Part shown: piece after piece, positions 15,922-23,790 of the stretch
How the letters are laid out: every line of letters begins with the position of its first letter
Position numbering within the stretch: position 1 is the stretch's first letter
IMG/VR virus record: IMGVR_UViG_3300047496_000213
Coordinates: 17,817-81,816 of that record
Length of the DNA: 64,000 bases
Origin: a virus
Strand: one strand, 5' to 3'
The notes under the pieces: generated by a model
What the model was told of the DNA's origin: nothing
Databases searched by the model: none
What the model saw: only the letters and a program-made list of their open reading frames with translations
Program-made: the position numbers and the translations under genes

Positions 15922-16292
15922 TGGCTTTTTCATGCTGGCTAATTTCTGAAGAAAGTCGCGCGATGCTGTTGGCGCGCTTTCCTCCTAAGTTTCCTGATGT
16001 GATCGCTCATCACATCACTTCGTCTATTGGGAACATCAAGTTCCTTAACCCGCCTCCCGAAGCCACAATCAAGGTCATCGGGTATTCTACGGATGACGAA
16101 GGTTTGGAAGCGTTGGTAGTCAGTATTGATGACACCCAAGTAAATTCTAATGGAAAGATATTTCATATCACTTGGTCATTGGATCGAAATCTTGGGTATA
16201 AGCCTATGCATTCCGCCAATATCATTGCTGAATTTGGTTGGCAACCAATTGATCCTATTCAAATAAAAGGGATACCATCAGTATTCAATTAA
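15921..16292 (+). CDS. 2H-phosphoesterase-like protein (123 aa)
   Basis: Two H-x-T elements, AHHITSS (about 29-35) and FHITWSL (about 80-86), are spaced as in the 2H phosphoesterase superfamily, whose members act on 2-prime,3-prime or cyclic phosphodiester bonds. The flanking FPPKFPDVI and a helix ending ANIIAEFGW are consistent with a small compact fold. The size is at the low end for 2H enzymes. T4 Acb1, which degrades CBASS signal nucleotides, is a 2H enzyme, so an anti-defence role is possible but only inferred. Confidence 0.5.
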   Translation: MAFSCWLISEESRAMLLARFPPKFPDVIAHHITSSIGNIKFLNPPPEATIKVIGYSTDDEGLEALVVSIDDTQVNSNGKIFHITWSLDRNLGYKPMHSANIIAEFGWQPIDPIQIKGIPSVFN

Positions 16293-16297
16293 CATAG

Positions 16298-16331
16298 CTT
16301 ATCGTAGAAATCTACTTATCGTAGAAATCTA
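16298..16331 (+). repeat. 17-bp perfect tandem duplication
   Basis: CTTATCGTAGAAATCTA occurs twice in a row just upstream of the late box at 16336. It may be a regulator-binding site or a replication slip. Confidence 0.7.
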
Positions 16332-16335
16332 CTTG

Positions 16336-16343
16336 GATAAATA
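16336..16343 (+). promoter_or_regulatory. T4-late-like promoter box
   Basis: GATAAATA 21 nt before ATG 16365. Unlike the cargo genes, it leaves room for a leader with an AGTAGG ribosome site. Confidence 0.6.
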
Positions 16344-16364
16344 CTATTTTTAAAGTAGGTTTTT

Positions 16365-16856
16365 ATGAGCGGACCCTATAATTTTTTGACTGGATGCCCA
16401 CCTGGATTATTCACTGGTTATAAGCTTGATGATACTAATTCTGGGCTAACGACCGTTACGCCTCCTGGATCGTTAGATATTGATAATGGTCCAATTCCTG
16501 GCTACGTGATTAGCATTCCAGGCCGATACTTCTTTCATGCACAAGTAAGTTTTTTCGCTAATGTGGGAGAACCATTTGCTATATCGGCGCAAGTTTCGAT
16601 CATTATGGTTCGAGACGGTAGTTTACTTCGAAGAGTAGCAGCATGTAATTCTGGTTTCATGGTTGGAAATTCTATAAATGATATTTCATTATATACCAAT
16701 TTCACAGTTGAAGCGAGCACATATCAACTCATGGAAGTTGGCGATATGGTTTTTGTTCATGTTCTTGATTTGTTCCCTGATACTGGACCATCAAGCTACA
16801 TCAAAGTCAATCTAGCCGATCCTGAAAATAGTTTTTTTGAAGGGTATAAGGTTTAA
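16365..16856 (+). CDS. C1q/TNF-like jelly-roll structural protein (163 aa)
   Basis: The strand pattern GYVISIPGRYFFHAQVSF ... ISAQVSIIMVRDG ... VGDMVFVHVLD fits a C1q/TNF-type jelly roll, as in many phage fibre tips and head decorations. It has a late promoter box and sits directly before a lectin-like fibre gene, so I infer a virion surface protein. Head or tail location cannot be decided from sequence. Confidence 0.55.
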   Translation: MSGPYNFLTGCPPGLFTGYKLDDTNSGLTTVTPPGSLDIDNGPIPGYVISIPGRYFFHAQVSFFANVGEPFAISAQVSIIMVRDGSLLRRVAACNSGFMVGNSINDISLYTNFTVEASTYQLMEVGDMVFVHVLDLFPDTGPSSYIKVNLADPENSFFEGYKV

Positions 16857-16858
16857 TT

Positions 16859-17887
16859 ATGGTTGATAACATTTATATTACAAATAATGGACCAGATATG
16901 GCCAATTCTGGTAGTATTTACATACCTCCGAATGAAGTGGGTAGTAATGCAATAAATTATTCTTATGTTTTAAAGTCTGGTTCTACGATGACTGGTCCAT
17001 TGCATCTTAATGCGGACCCTACATATTCAGATGAAGCCGCAACTAAGAATTATGTAGATAATGCGGTATCAAATGCCAGTTCTAATTCTAATGTAACTTC
17101 TGTTGCATTTAAAATTCAGTCTCTATACAGAACTTCTTCTCTACTATTTGATGGCAATTCCAGTGTTTATATATCTAATTTAAATGCAAATGATACAAAT
17201 TTTTATACTTTTTCTGCATGGTATCAGCAATTTGAGGATTTAACCAATAGCACATCCAATGTTCTTTTTACTTCTGGACCAACCGGAACAGAGCAATATG
17301 GAGAAGATGCCATGGATTTAAATTTCTTAGCATTAGCTCCACCAGAAGAAGGTTGGACCGCGTATGCTGGAAATTATAGTGGATATTTGGATTCATATAT
17401 TCAGATGGATAATGCTGGTTCTTTTCAAGGAAATTCGGGAGTATGGCATCACGTTTTTCTTGCTGCCGATTTGACGGGGATGCACAATTTAAAAATATAT
17501 GTTGATGGTGTCGATGAAACTCAATCCATTAGCGGCGGGGGTTCTACGGCTACCATCAATATTAATGGTAATAAATTTCAAGTAGGTAGTGATGATTTCG
17601 GAAATAATTTTAATGGATTATTAGCAGAAGTATGGTTTGATACGAGCAGTTTTTTTGAAGAGGATGGAACTATTTCTCCATATACTCTCTCGTTATTCAG
17701 AGACCCGACTCTTAATATTCCAGTTTATCTTGGTCCAGATGGCTCATATCCAAGTGGTTTGCAACCTGCTGTATATCTTAGATGTGAAAATTGTAATCTT
17801 GGAACATTTTTATTAAATTTGGGTTATGGTGGCAATTTTGTTTCTAGTGGTAGTTTAGAAACTAGAAACGGTCCAACTTCTTTTTAA
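16859..17887 (+). CDS. Tail-fibre-like protein with LamG/ConA lectin domain (342 aa)
   Basis: Residues about 37-70 hold the classic fibre motif GSTMTGPLHL ... AATKNYVDNA. Residues about 85-290 look like a concanavalin/laminin-G fold: LLFDGNSSVYI, TFSAWYQQF, WHHVFLAADLTG and LKIYVDGVDE. Such domains bind sugars, so this is a candidate receptor-binding fibre. It starts 2 nt after the jelly-roll gene and is followed by a glycosyltransferase-like gene. Confidence 0.7.
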   Translation: MVDNIYITNNGPDMANSGSIYIPPNEVGSNAINYSYVLKSGSTMTGPLHLNADPTYSDEAATKNYVDNAVSNASSNSNVTSVAFKIQSLYRTSSLLFDGNSSVYISNLNANDTNFYTFSAWYQQFEDLTNSTSNVLFTSGPTGTEQYGEDAMDLNFLALAPPEEGWTAYAGNYSGYLDSYIQMDNAGSFQGNSGVWHHVFLAADLTGMHNLKIYVDGVDETQSISGGGSTATININGNKFQVGSDDFGNNFNGLLAEVWFDTSSFFEEDGTISPYTLSLFRDPTLNIPVYLGPDGSYPSGLQPAVYLRCENCNLGTFLLNLGYGGNFVSSGSLETRNGPTSF

Positions 17888-17896
17888 GGAACTAAT

Positions 17897-18724
17897 ATGA
17901 TACCAATAGTGACAGCATTTTTTGATATTGGACGAGGAACTTGGCCTAATGGTGGTGGTCGATACGGAACTGCCGATTCTCTTCGACTAAATGTTCCTAC
18001 TTCAGAATATATAGAAAGATTTACCTATCTATGCAAATTGCAAAATGACATAGTAATTTATACCTCTTCCGATTTGGCTCCTCGTATTAAAGCTATATGT
18101 GATGCTTCTATTGGTAAACGCACGATCATAGAGGTAGATTTTCATAATGATTTTGCTGTTAATAGGCAACAAATTCAGCAAGTAATGGATGCACCTACGT
18201 TTAAGGATAAGATTAATCCTTTGAAATTATTCAAGCCAGAATATTGGAGTGCTGATTACGTATTGGTTACAATGTTAAAGGCACATTTTGTTGCTGATGC
18301 TGTTAGTAAAAATTTGGTTCAGGGTGATAATATTGCTTGGATTGATTTTGGGTATTGTCGTTCTGAAAAAACTATAAATGGTTTGACTTCTTGGAATCAT
18401 GCCTTTGATCCGACAAAAATTCATATGTTTAATTGTTTAGATGTTAAGGCAGAGGCAACTCTTGATGAAGCGGAAGCACATGTTCTTGAGATGGCTGCAA
18501 ATGACTATGTAGCTATTTTTGGAGCCGCTGTCATAGCACCAGCAGATAAATGGACAGTATTAGAATTAGATATGATTCAATCTTTGGGCTGGTTGATGTC
18601 TAATGGTCTTGTGGATGATGATCAGTCTCTCTGGTTAAATGCTTATTATCGTCATCAGGAAGATTTCGAATTGCATAAAATTTCATTTATTCGTCCGTTT
18701 AGACTGTTTATCGATTTCGATTAA
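17897..18724 (+). CDS. HtrL/YibB-type glycosyltransferase-like protein (275 aa)
   Basis: The N-terminus IVTAFFDIGRGTWP followed by a long segment with ERFTYLCKLQNDIVIYTS and a later WIDFGYCR fits the HtrL/YibB (WlaTC) family found in polysaccharide loci. An acidic VDDDQSLWLNAYY near the end is compatible with a nucleotide-sugar/metal site. It follows the fibre gene, so it may modify the fibre or host surface sugars; the target is inference. Confidence 0.6.
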   Translation: MIPIVTAFFDIGRGTWPNGGGRYGTADSLRLNVPTSEYIERFTYLCKLQNDIVIYTSSDLAPRIKAICDASIGKRTIIEVDFHNDFAVNRQQIQQVMDAPTFKDKINPLKLFKPEYWSADYVLVTMLKAHFVADAVSKNLVQGDNIAWIDFGYCRSEKTINGLTSWNHAFDPTKIHMFNCLDVKAEATLDEAEAHVLEMAANDYVAIFGAAVIAPADKWTVLELDMIQSLGWLMSNGLVDDDQSLWLNAYYRHQEDFELHKISFIRPFRLFIDFD

Positions 18725-18736
18725 GTTGATAATATC

Positions 18737-18744
18737 TATAAATA
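18737..18744 (+). promoter_or_regulatory. T4-late-like promoter box
   Basis: Exact TATAAATA, 4 nt before ATG 18749. Confidence 0.6.
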
Positions 18745-18748
18745 CGTC

Positions 18749-19414
18749 ATGCGCTATGTTGAAATAATTTCCGAAGGCCGCGATGCTCCGTTATTTCGTG
18801 GGTATAAAGATAAAGAATTCGCCATCAAGGCTATTGAAGATAATGAAATAGTTGGATCAACTACTCAAAGATTTTGGCCAGACGGAAAACGTAGAAAAGA
18901 TAATGAACCGGATTATCAGAGTTCTTATTGGATGAAGGGCGCCAGTTTCACCAGAGATTTTAATTATGCGGCTTCTTGGGGTTGTGTCGTATTAGAAATA
19001 GATCAAATAATACTTACACAACGAACAAAAATTATGCCTTTAAATTGGGGTTATAGTATCCCTAGTGGTAATGATCATAAAAGAGAGCGGGAAGAATTCG
19101 CTATAACAAAGAAAACACCAGACACATACAATGATATAGATGCAGATGGGGAAGAAATTCCGACAAAGTTCAACTACAAAAGGTTCTCCAAACCAGAAGG
19201 CGCGATTAAAAATCTTGATAAGATGCTTTTGGGAATATATGTTGATTGGCGAAAAATGGATCATCCAGAGAAAATAAAAATTTTACTCGATCACCCAAAA
19301 TTTAAAGGATTATACAAAATACGCGACAAAACCGCCATTTTACTTCCTAGAAACATAGTAATTACTCCAGAAGATGTTAAGAAATACTGGGATACATGGA
19401 AACTAGGCGATTAG
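18749..19414 (+). CDS. Putative ADP-ribosyltransferase cargo protein (221 aa)
   Basis: The leader MRYVEIISEG has an I-S-E cleavage site. Behind it, LFRGYK (arginine on a first strand, about 16-21), GASFTRDFNYAASWG (an STS-like element, about 64-78) and EREEFAI (an E-x-E element, about 112-118) are ordered like the R-S-E class of ADP-ribosyltransferases. The match is by pattern only. With its late box it belongs to the leader-bearing set that I infer is packaged. Confidence 0.5.
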   Translation: MRYVEIISEGRDAPLFRGYKDKEFAIKAIEDNEIVGSTTQRFWPDGKRRKDNEPDYQSSYWMKGASFTRDFNYAASWGCVVLEIDQIILTQRTKIMPLNWGYSIPSGNDHKREREEFAITKKTPDTYNDIDADGEEIPTKFNYKRFSKPEGAIKNLDKMLLGIYVDWRKMDHPEKIKILLDHPKFKGLYKIRDKTAILLPRNIVITPEDVKKYWDTWKLGD

Positions 19415-19645
19415 TCAATGCGGCGCGCCGTAGGCTAGGCGCGACATTGCTGTAGTTACCGGGATAATGGTCCAGCACATCCTTTCGTTTAAGTTTCTAA
19501 AGGTTGTTGTTAAATAAAGCGTGTGTTTAATTCCAGTTCGTTGTGTTTCTAGTCGGGCGGATATTTGCGCCGCTCTTTTATTAGAAAATTGCCACCCGTG
19601 TTCCTCTGTTTTATTTATCATCGTAAAAAATGGCGCGTTGCTCAT
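19415..19645 (-). CDS. Unknown small protein (76 aa)
   Basis: GGGAGAG lies about 10 nt before ATG 19645 and a near-consensus promoter lies upstream (19678-19706), so this is probably a real single gene. The protein is basic and has no known motif. It ends head-on against the cargo gene at 19414 with no gap. Confidence 0.55.
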   Translation of the reverse strand: MSNAPFFTMINKTEEHGWQFSNKRAAQISARLETQRTGIKHTLYLTTTFRNLNERMCWTIIPVTTAMSRLAYGAPH

Positions 19646-19677
19646 AGTTTAAACTCTCCCTGTTTAACTCTCAAAAC

Positions 19678-19706
19678 GTTATAGCGGTGGGGCTATCAGC
19701 CGTCAA
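19678..19706 (-). promoter_or_regulatory. Sigma70-like promoter, minus strand
   Basis: On the minus strand, TTGACG (19701-19706), a 17-nt spacer and TATAAC (19678-19683). Confidence 0.6.
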
Positions 19707-19735
19707 GACGCATTTCGCCATGACGGAGTAATGCA

Positions 19736-20044
19736 TTACGGCAGGGTTCTGGATTGCAGGCTCACAAAATGAGTCATCGGGAAAAACAATCGCATTAACG
19801 TCCTGTCTCTTTCCAAGTCAAATGTAAAAGAACCGTATTTTTCACTGAAAACCATGATACCTTTACAATTAATCTCACACCATTTCCGTATCTCTTCGAG
19901 AGATTCACGAGTATAGAATTTTTCATTCAATAATTTTTGATGCTCTGGGTTATATGTTCCCAACCAATATAGACGCGCATTCGGATACATTCCATATCTC
20001 TGTTCAAGTTCTATAATGGGATGCTCATACCAAAATTTAGCCAT
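19736..20044 (-). CDS. Unknown protein (102 aa)
   Basis: It overlaps the end of the HD-phosphohydrolase gene by 8 nt, so it is the last gene of the minus-strand operon from 21657. It contains many aromatic residues (WYEHP, YWLGTYNPEH) and an alpha/beta pattern. No family recognised. Confidence 0.6.
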   Translation of the reverse strand: MAKFWYEHPIIELEQRYGMYPNARLYWLGTYNPEHQKLLNEKFYTRESLEEIRKWCEINCKGIMVFSEKYGSFTFDLERDRTLMRLFFPMTHFVSLQSRTLP

Positions 20045-20621
20045 TCAAAAAGTCCAGTTCCCATTCAATGTTAAAAATAGCTTGGTCATTCATTTTGGTC
20101 ATAACGTTGAAGATTGGGTTCTTCTTGAAGTTTTTCAAAAAAGTTGACCTACCAATCACAAATGCTTCTCGTCCGTAATGAGAATATTCTTTCCAAATAT
20201 CGCCACTATATTTCTGATAGGTTTCTAGAGGCTTAGAAAAGATCGCTAAATCAGCATCATTCATGAAAGGCCAAAGAGGGTCGCCACTTACGTAATTTTG
20301 ATGGTCTTTTGTGCCCAATACAAGCCCTACAGGGCGCGTCATCCGAGAATGAGCCATCAGAGCCTCGGCACTTTTTTCTTCGCCCCCTGGTCCCATTAAA
20401 TAATCATGTAGAAAAAATGCCAGCTTGAGAATGGATCGTTCTTTTTCAGTTAATGAACTACCTAGAATATCAATAGTCTCAAAGCCTAACCGCAAATGTG
20501 AAAGATCATGATAGAAACGATTTTTTTCAGAATACGCCGCGACTACTTTATGAAATAAAGGCCAATTGAACGGCAAGCATAGCTCTATATGAATATCTCT
20601 CCATTGATGTAAAAAATACAT
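20037..20621 (-). CDS. HD-superfamily metal-dependent phosphohydrolase (194 aa)
   Basis: The HD-domain ligands appear in order: YHDLSHL (about 37-43), FFLHDYLMGPGG with following EEKSAE (about 69-86), and NDADLAIF (about 121-128). This matches a family of stand-alone bacterial HD hydrolases with unknown nucleotide substrates. It starts with TAATG overlap after the HNH gene. The context with nucleases suggests nucleic-acid or nucleotide turnover. Confidence 0.7.
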   Translation of the reverse strand: MYFLHQWRDIHIELCLPFNWPLFHKVVAAYSEKNRFYHDLSHLRLGFETIDILGSSLTEKERSILKLAFFLHDYLMGPGGEEKSAEALMAHSRMTRPVGLVLGTKDHQNYVSGDPLWPFMNDADLAIFSKPLETYQKYSGDIWKEYSHYGREAFVIGRSTFLKNFKKNPIFNVMTKMNDQAIFNIEWELDFLNG

Positions 20622-20905
20622 TAACGTTTCCTGCGATTACTTAGGCGACTACTGTCAACGAAATCTAATGGTTTATTTTTTACCCATTTGACGAAATTTT
20701 GAATATCAGGATGACATAAAAGCTTGTCAATCGTGTTATAAATTCTCGCCAGTTCGTTTTCAGAAAAGGTAGAATGAATTTTCTTGTGGCAAACCGTATG
20801 AAGATTTACCGTTGGTCCATTTTTACCACCTTTTAATTTTGGGATCAAATGATGTTTGTCGGCTGATCCAGGCACGATGTCTCGTTCACAAAGAGGGCAA
20901 TTCAT
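20621..20905 (-). CDS. Small HNH endonuclease of bacterial type (94 aa)
   Basis: CPLCERDI (C-x-x-C), DKHHLIPKLKGG (His pair), NLHTVCHKKIHS and the helical tail LARIYNT...FVKWVKNKPLDF match a compact HNH family widespread in bacteria rather than the phage homing type. It lies between an exonuclease and an HD hydrolase, with overlapping stop and start to the latter. Confidence 0.75.
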   Translation of the reverse strand: MNCPLCERDIVPGSADKHHLIPKLKGGKNGPTVNLHTVCHKKIHSTFSENELARIYNTIDKLLCHPDIQNFVKWVKNKPLDFVDSSRLSNRRKR

Positions 20906-20928
20906 GTCTGTGTTTCTCTATTTTCATG

Positions 20929-21657
20929 TCAAGCGTGTTTTGTTCTTCCGACATATTTCTCTATCATAGCCAAAGCCAATTCCATGTTGTAACGAGCGTC
21001 ATTACCCCCACAATGAGGGTTAGGCGCCGCTACACCAAAAGAAGCCGCTAAATCGCTCAAAGATTTCCCTTCCATATCATCGGTTACGACCGAAACTAAG
21101 TGTGTATCCAGCACCGGTTTTTCCGGGATATCTGCGCCAAGAATTTGCAAATATCCAATGTCATATTTAATACTATGGCCGACATAATAATGGCATTTAT
21201 TTGCCATATCATGCACTTTTTGCAATAAAATATTTAGCGGAAGATTTTTAGTTCGACCGAAATCAAACTTTATCCTTCTAGCTTCAGCATCAATTCGCTT
21301 TAAATTGACACTTACAAAACCATCGGCAATACTATAAGTCGTCAATCCAACTTCTTGGAAACCATGTCGAGCGTTTTGTTCAACGTCAAAAGAAAGAATC
21401 ATCATACCATCATTTAAAATCTGAGCAATATTGCTCAGACGGTTATGCTGGTCAGCGATCCTATCGAGACGCGCTTGACGTTTCTTCATGAACGTAGCAT
21501 GAAGACGCAAAACTCCTAGAAATTTGTCAATTCTAGCTTTCTTTTCGTAATATTCAGGGTAATCAAGTTCGATCCCATGCGGCCCTTCAGGGAACTTCGC
21601 ACGAAACATCACACCTAAAACCTTCTTAGCCCGACTCTCAATAGCAGCGAGATTCAT
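20929..21657 (-). CDS. DEDDh 3-prime to 5-prime exonuclease-like protein (242 aa)
   Basis: An N-terminal helical region is followed by the exonuclease core: ILSFDVEQNA (D-x-E), YVGHSIKYDIGYL and the GGNDARYNMELAL motif near residue 220. The last element is typical of the Gfd2/YDR514C-like DEDDh branch. The substrate could be DNA or RNA. It leads a four-gene operon (exonuclease, HNH, HD hydrolase, unknown) with a good promoter at 21681-21708. Confidence 0.7.
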   Translation of the reverse strand: MNLAAIESRAKKVLGVMFRAKFPEGPHGIELDYPEYYEKKARIDKFLGVLRLHATFMKKRQARLDRIADQHNRLSNIAQILNDGMMILSFDVEQNARHGFQEVGLTTYSIADGFVSVNLKRIDAEARRIKFDFGRTKNLPLNILLQKVHDMANKCHYYVGHSIKYDIGYLQILGADIPEKPVLDTHLVSVVTDDMEGKSLSDLAASFGVAAPNPHCGGNDARYNMELALAMIEKYVGRTKHA

Positions 21658-21680
21658 AATATTATATCCTTTCTATTAAG

Positions 21681-21708
21681 AAATTAACATAATACTATAA
21701 GTTGTCAA
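21681..21708 (-). promoter_or_regulatory. Sigma70-like promoter, minus strand
   Basis: TTGACA (21703-21708), a 16-nt spacer and TAATTT (21681-21686) on the minus strand. AAGGAT precedes the ATG at 21657. Confidence 0.6.
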
Positions 21709-21719
21709 GAGATTGTATT

Positions 21720-21920
21720 AGAAAAATGCTCTGTAAATAAGTATGAAGAGTATTTACATTGCGAAAAGCTTTAACTTTTTTGGAATCTTGCTTAGTATGA
21801 TTAGATGAAGCACTTAAAAGTTATATTCAAATCGGGAGAAAAATCTCATTTTGATTAGGATATTAAGCTTGTCAACGTAATTTGATTCTTCGGAAGTCAT
21901 CTCTATTTGGTTTGATGGCA
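21720..21920. other. Gap without a supportable gene
   Basis: I see only short open frames here, the longest convincing one being 21 codons on the plus strand at about 21742. Base composition is AT-rich and no strong hairpin or terminator is visible. Confidence 0.5.
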
Positions 21921-22292
21921 TCAGAACCTTTCTTGTTGTTTGATTAATAAGCTCTGAACGTATGAATGTGCTTTATCTATTGTTCGGAAATGTCTTGTAT
22001 TCATCTGAATTTTATATGTTTCTAATTTCCAGTATATATTGTATCTATTCTCAAATCTAATTTTGGCAACGTGAAAGGGCTTTCTTCCAGGTTCGAATAA
22101 GACTTCATAATTTTTGTCAAGATCATACATTTTCAAAAACAGATTCAAATTTTTTACCTGATTTTCCTCACGCTTCGTCATCGCCGTCTTGGCGTGCGTC
22201 TTTACACGTGGAAACTCTGGCTCATCGTCTATTTCTGAGAGATGGATGTCATAAACCGCTTTTTTGTATGAAAGATTAAGGGACTTGCTCAT
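21921..22292 (-). CDS. Unknown protein (123 aa)
   Basis: A highly charged protein with a mixed alpha/beta pattern: KTAMTKREENQVKNLNLFLK then KPFHVAKIRFENRYNIYW. It overlaps the preceding frame by 17 nt. No recognised motif. Confidence 0.5.
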   Translation of the reverse strand: MSKSLNLSYKKAVYDIHLSEIDDEPEFPRVKTHAKTAMTKREENQVKNLNLFLKMYDLDKNYEVLFEPGRKPFHVAKIRFENRYNIYWKLETYKIQMNTRHFRTIDKAHSYVQSLLIKQQERF

Positions 22293-22694
22293 TGGTTTGA
22301 TTTTGATAGAATATGCAAATTCTATTCACATGATCTTCTAATTTAGGTAAATCCTCGTAAGAATATAAAACGAATCTGATCATTAATTGGTAATGATAGA
22401 TAAAATCTATTCCAGCAGTTCGTCTACTAACAGACTTTAAAAGTATTCCAGCAGTTCGTCTACTGGTAACAGACTTTAAAAGTAAACTTTCAGTCAAGTT
22501 ATGATTATGCAAGTCAAATATAACCGCTTGCACATCATACGACATTTAACTAATACACTTGCTGGTGAATATAAAGAAAATGGACCCCGTAGGCCCCCAA
22601 AAATTCTTGTTTCCTTGATCAGCATAAAGCGAACATCGGAAAACTCAGGGACCGGCAAATTTGAAAATCCGCAAGTTTCGTTCCAGCTACCCAT
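22276..22694 (-). pseudogene. Frameshifted phage gene starting MGSWNETCG, with internal duplication
   Basis: ATG 22694 starts MGSWNETCGFSNLPV, the hallmark N-terminus of a family of uncharacterised phage proteins, and runs to about 22546. The expected next element (K-x-Y-D...) continues in another frame as SYDVQAVIFDLHNHN down to 22276. Within it a 36-39-nt segment is repeated (LLKSVTSRRTAGI, LLKSVSRRTAGI). I read this as one decayed gene; the second frame could still be translated alone. Confidence 0.45.
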
Positions 22695-22717
22695 TTTCGT
22701 TCTCTTTTCGAATCATG

Positions 22718-23776
22718 TCATTTCACCAACTTGTTAGGGATAACCTCTTGGAAAGTCCAATGCCCAACGCTACCTTTACCATGCGGAGCGGTTTGAACGT
22801 GACCTTTACGGACGAACTTGCCAACTGACGTTCTGAATTTTCCATAAGGAAACTCTTCAGCCAAACGAACGACATAGCCTTCGCGCGTATGCCAATCTTT
22901 TTTGCTATCATACAATTTGCGAATGATAACTTCATCCCAAATTCCATCATACAGCACAGGAACCGGCGTGATCCCTAAAAGATCAAACCAAACCAGTGTT
23001 TCATCCCATGAAAGGCATATATTCTTTTCGTTCCAGATTGAGAAACCCATGAAATAGGTTGTTAGATTGTCGTAGCCAATTGAATGCTTGGCAAAGAGAT
23101 TTTCGCCACACACTCGAAATCCGCCTGGAATATCTCCACAAATCTGACCCCAGAAATTTTTAACCCAAGCACGAGATGGATGACTTTTTCCGTCAATTGA
23201 CCGAGCATGGAAATAATCGGTATAAAGAGACGAATTTTCTCCATCCATTTTTTCTGTTACGATCACGCGCTTACCAACAAAAGTTTCAACCGATTCCAAC
23301 TTGCGGTCGTCATCGGTAAGACCTTCACTCCAAGGCAAATGCATAGAACGTGGATATTTGGTGTAGGGGCTGTAAAGATCAAGAACGTTACCTTGTTCCA
23401 AAACCTTTTGAACGCTTTCATCGAAAAACAGTGGACCCTTCAGCCGCCTCCCATCGGCAAGAACAACGTCTCCCCATTTGGTATAAATTTGATCATCGTA
23501 AAGATGACTTGGGAGAACAATTTTTGTGATACCAGCGGCGGCGCGAGCCTCTTCAACTGAAATATTCGTTTGTTCACATAAAATATGACAAAGCTCACAG
23601 ACAGATATTCCAACATTTTCGAAATAACCACCGAATTCGTGTTCTGCCTGAAACAAGCGACGTTCAATCACATGGTGGACGACAATATTTTCTATTGATT
23701 TACAAAAGACACACTTATACCCATCCCGTTTAAGGCAGGTTTCTCTAAAAACATCTCTGGTCAAAAGCTTGTTCAT
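22718..23776 (-). CDS. RNA ligase with N-terminal HNH-like domain (352 aa)
   Basis: Residues 17-67 form an HNH-like zinc module: GYKCVFC, IVVHHVIERR, CELCHILC. From about residue 140 an Rnl2-type nucleotidyltransferase follows: TEKMDGEN (lysine 176 would be adenylylated), RVCGENLFAKHSIGY (motif III/IIIa region), and HTREGYVVRL with KFVRK for motifs IV and V. RNA ligases seal breaks such as host-cut tRNAs. Fusion to a nuclease-like finger suggests it recognises or trims ends first. Whether the HNH is active is unknown. Confidence 0.75.
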   Translation of the reverse strand: MNKLLTRDVFRETCLKRDGYKCVFCKSIENIVVHHVIERRLFQAEHEFGGYFENVGISVCELCHILCEQTNISVEEARAAAGITKIVLPSHLYDDQIYTKWGDVVLADGRRLKGPLFFDESVQKVLEQGNVLDLYSPYTKYPRSMHLPWSEGLTDDDRKLESVETFVGKRVIVTEKMDGENSSLYTDYFHARSIDGKSHPSRAWVKNFWGQICGDIPGGFRVCGENLFAKHSIGYDNLTTYFMGFSIWNEKNICLSWDETLVWFDLLGITPVPVLYDGIWDEVIIRKLYDSKKDWHTREGYVVRLAEEFPYGKFRTSVGKFVRKGHVQTAPHGKGSVGHWTFQEVIPNKLVK

Positions 23777-23790
23777 ATTAGCATTGTATA

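Noticed and set aside
21742-21807. 21-codon plus-strand ORF in the gap upstream of the exonuclease
   Set aside because: It has no ribosome site and no recognisable sequence; chance is sufficient.
22501-22737. Plus-strand ORF of 78 aa near the RNA ligase
   Set aside because: It is antisense to the MGSWNETCG-type frame, has no ribosome site and no recognisable sequence.
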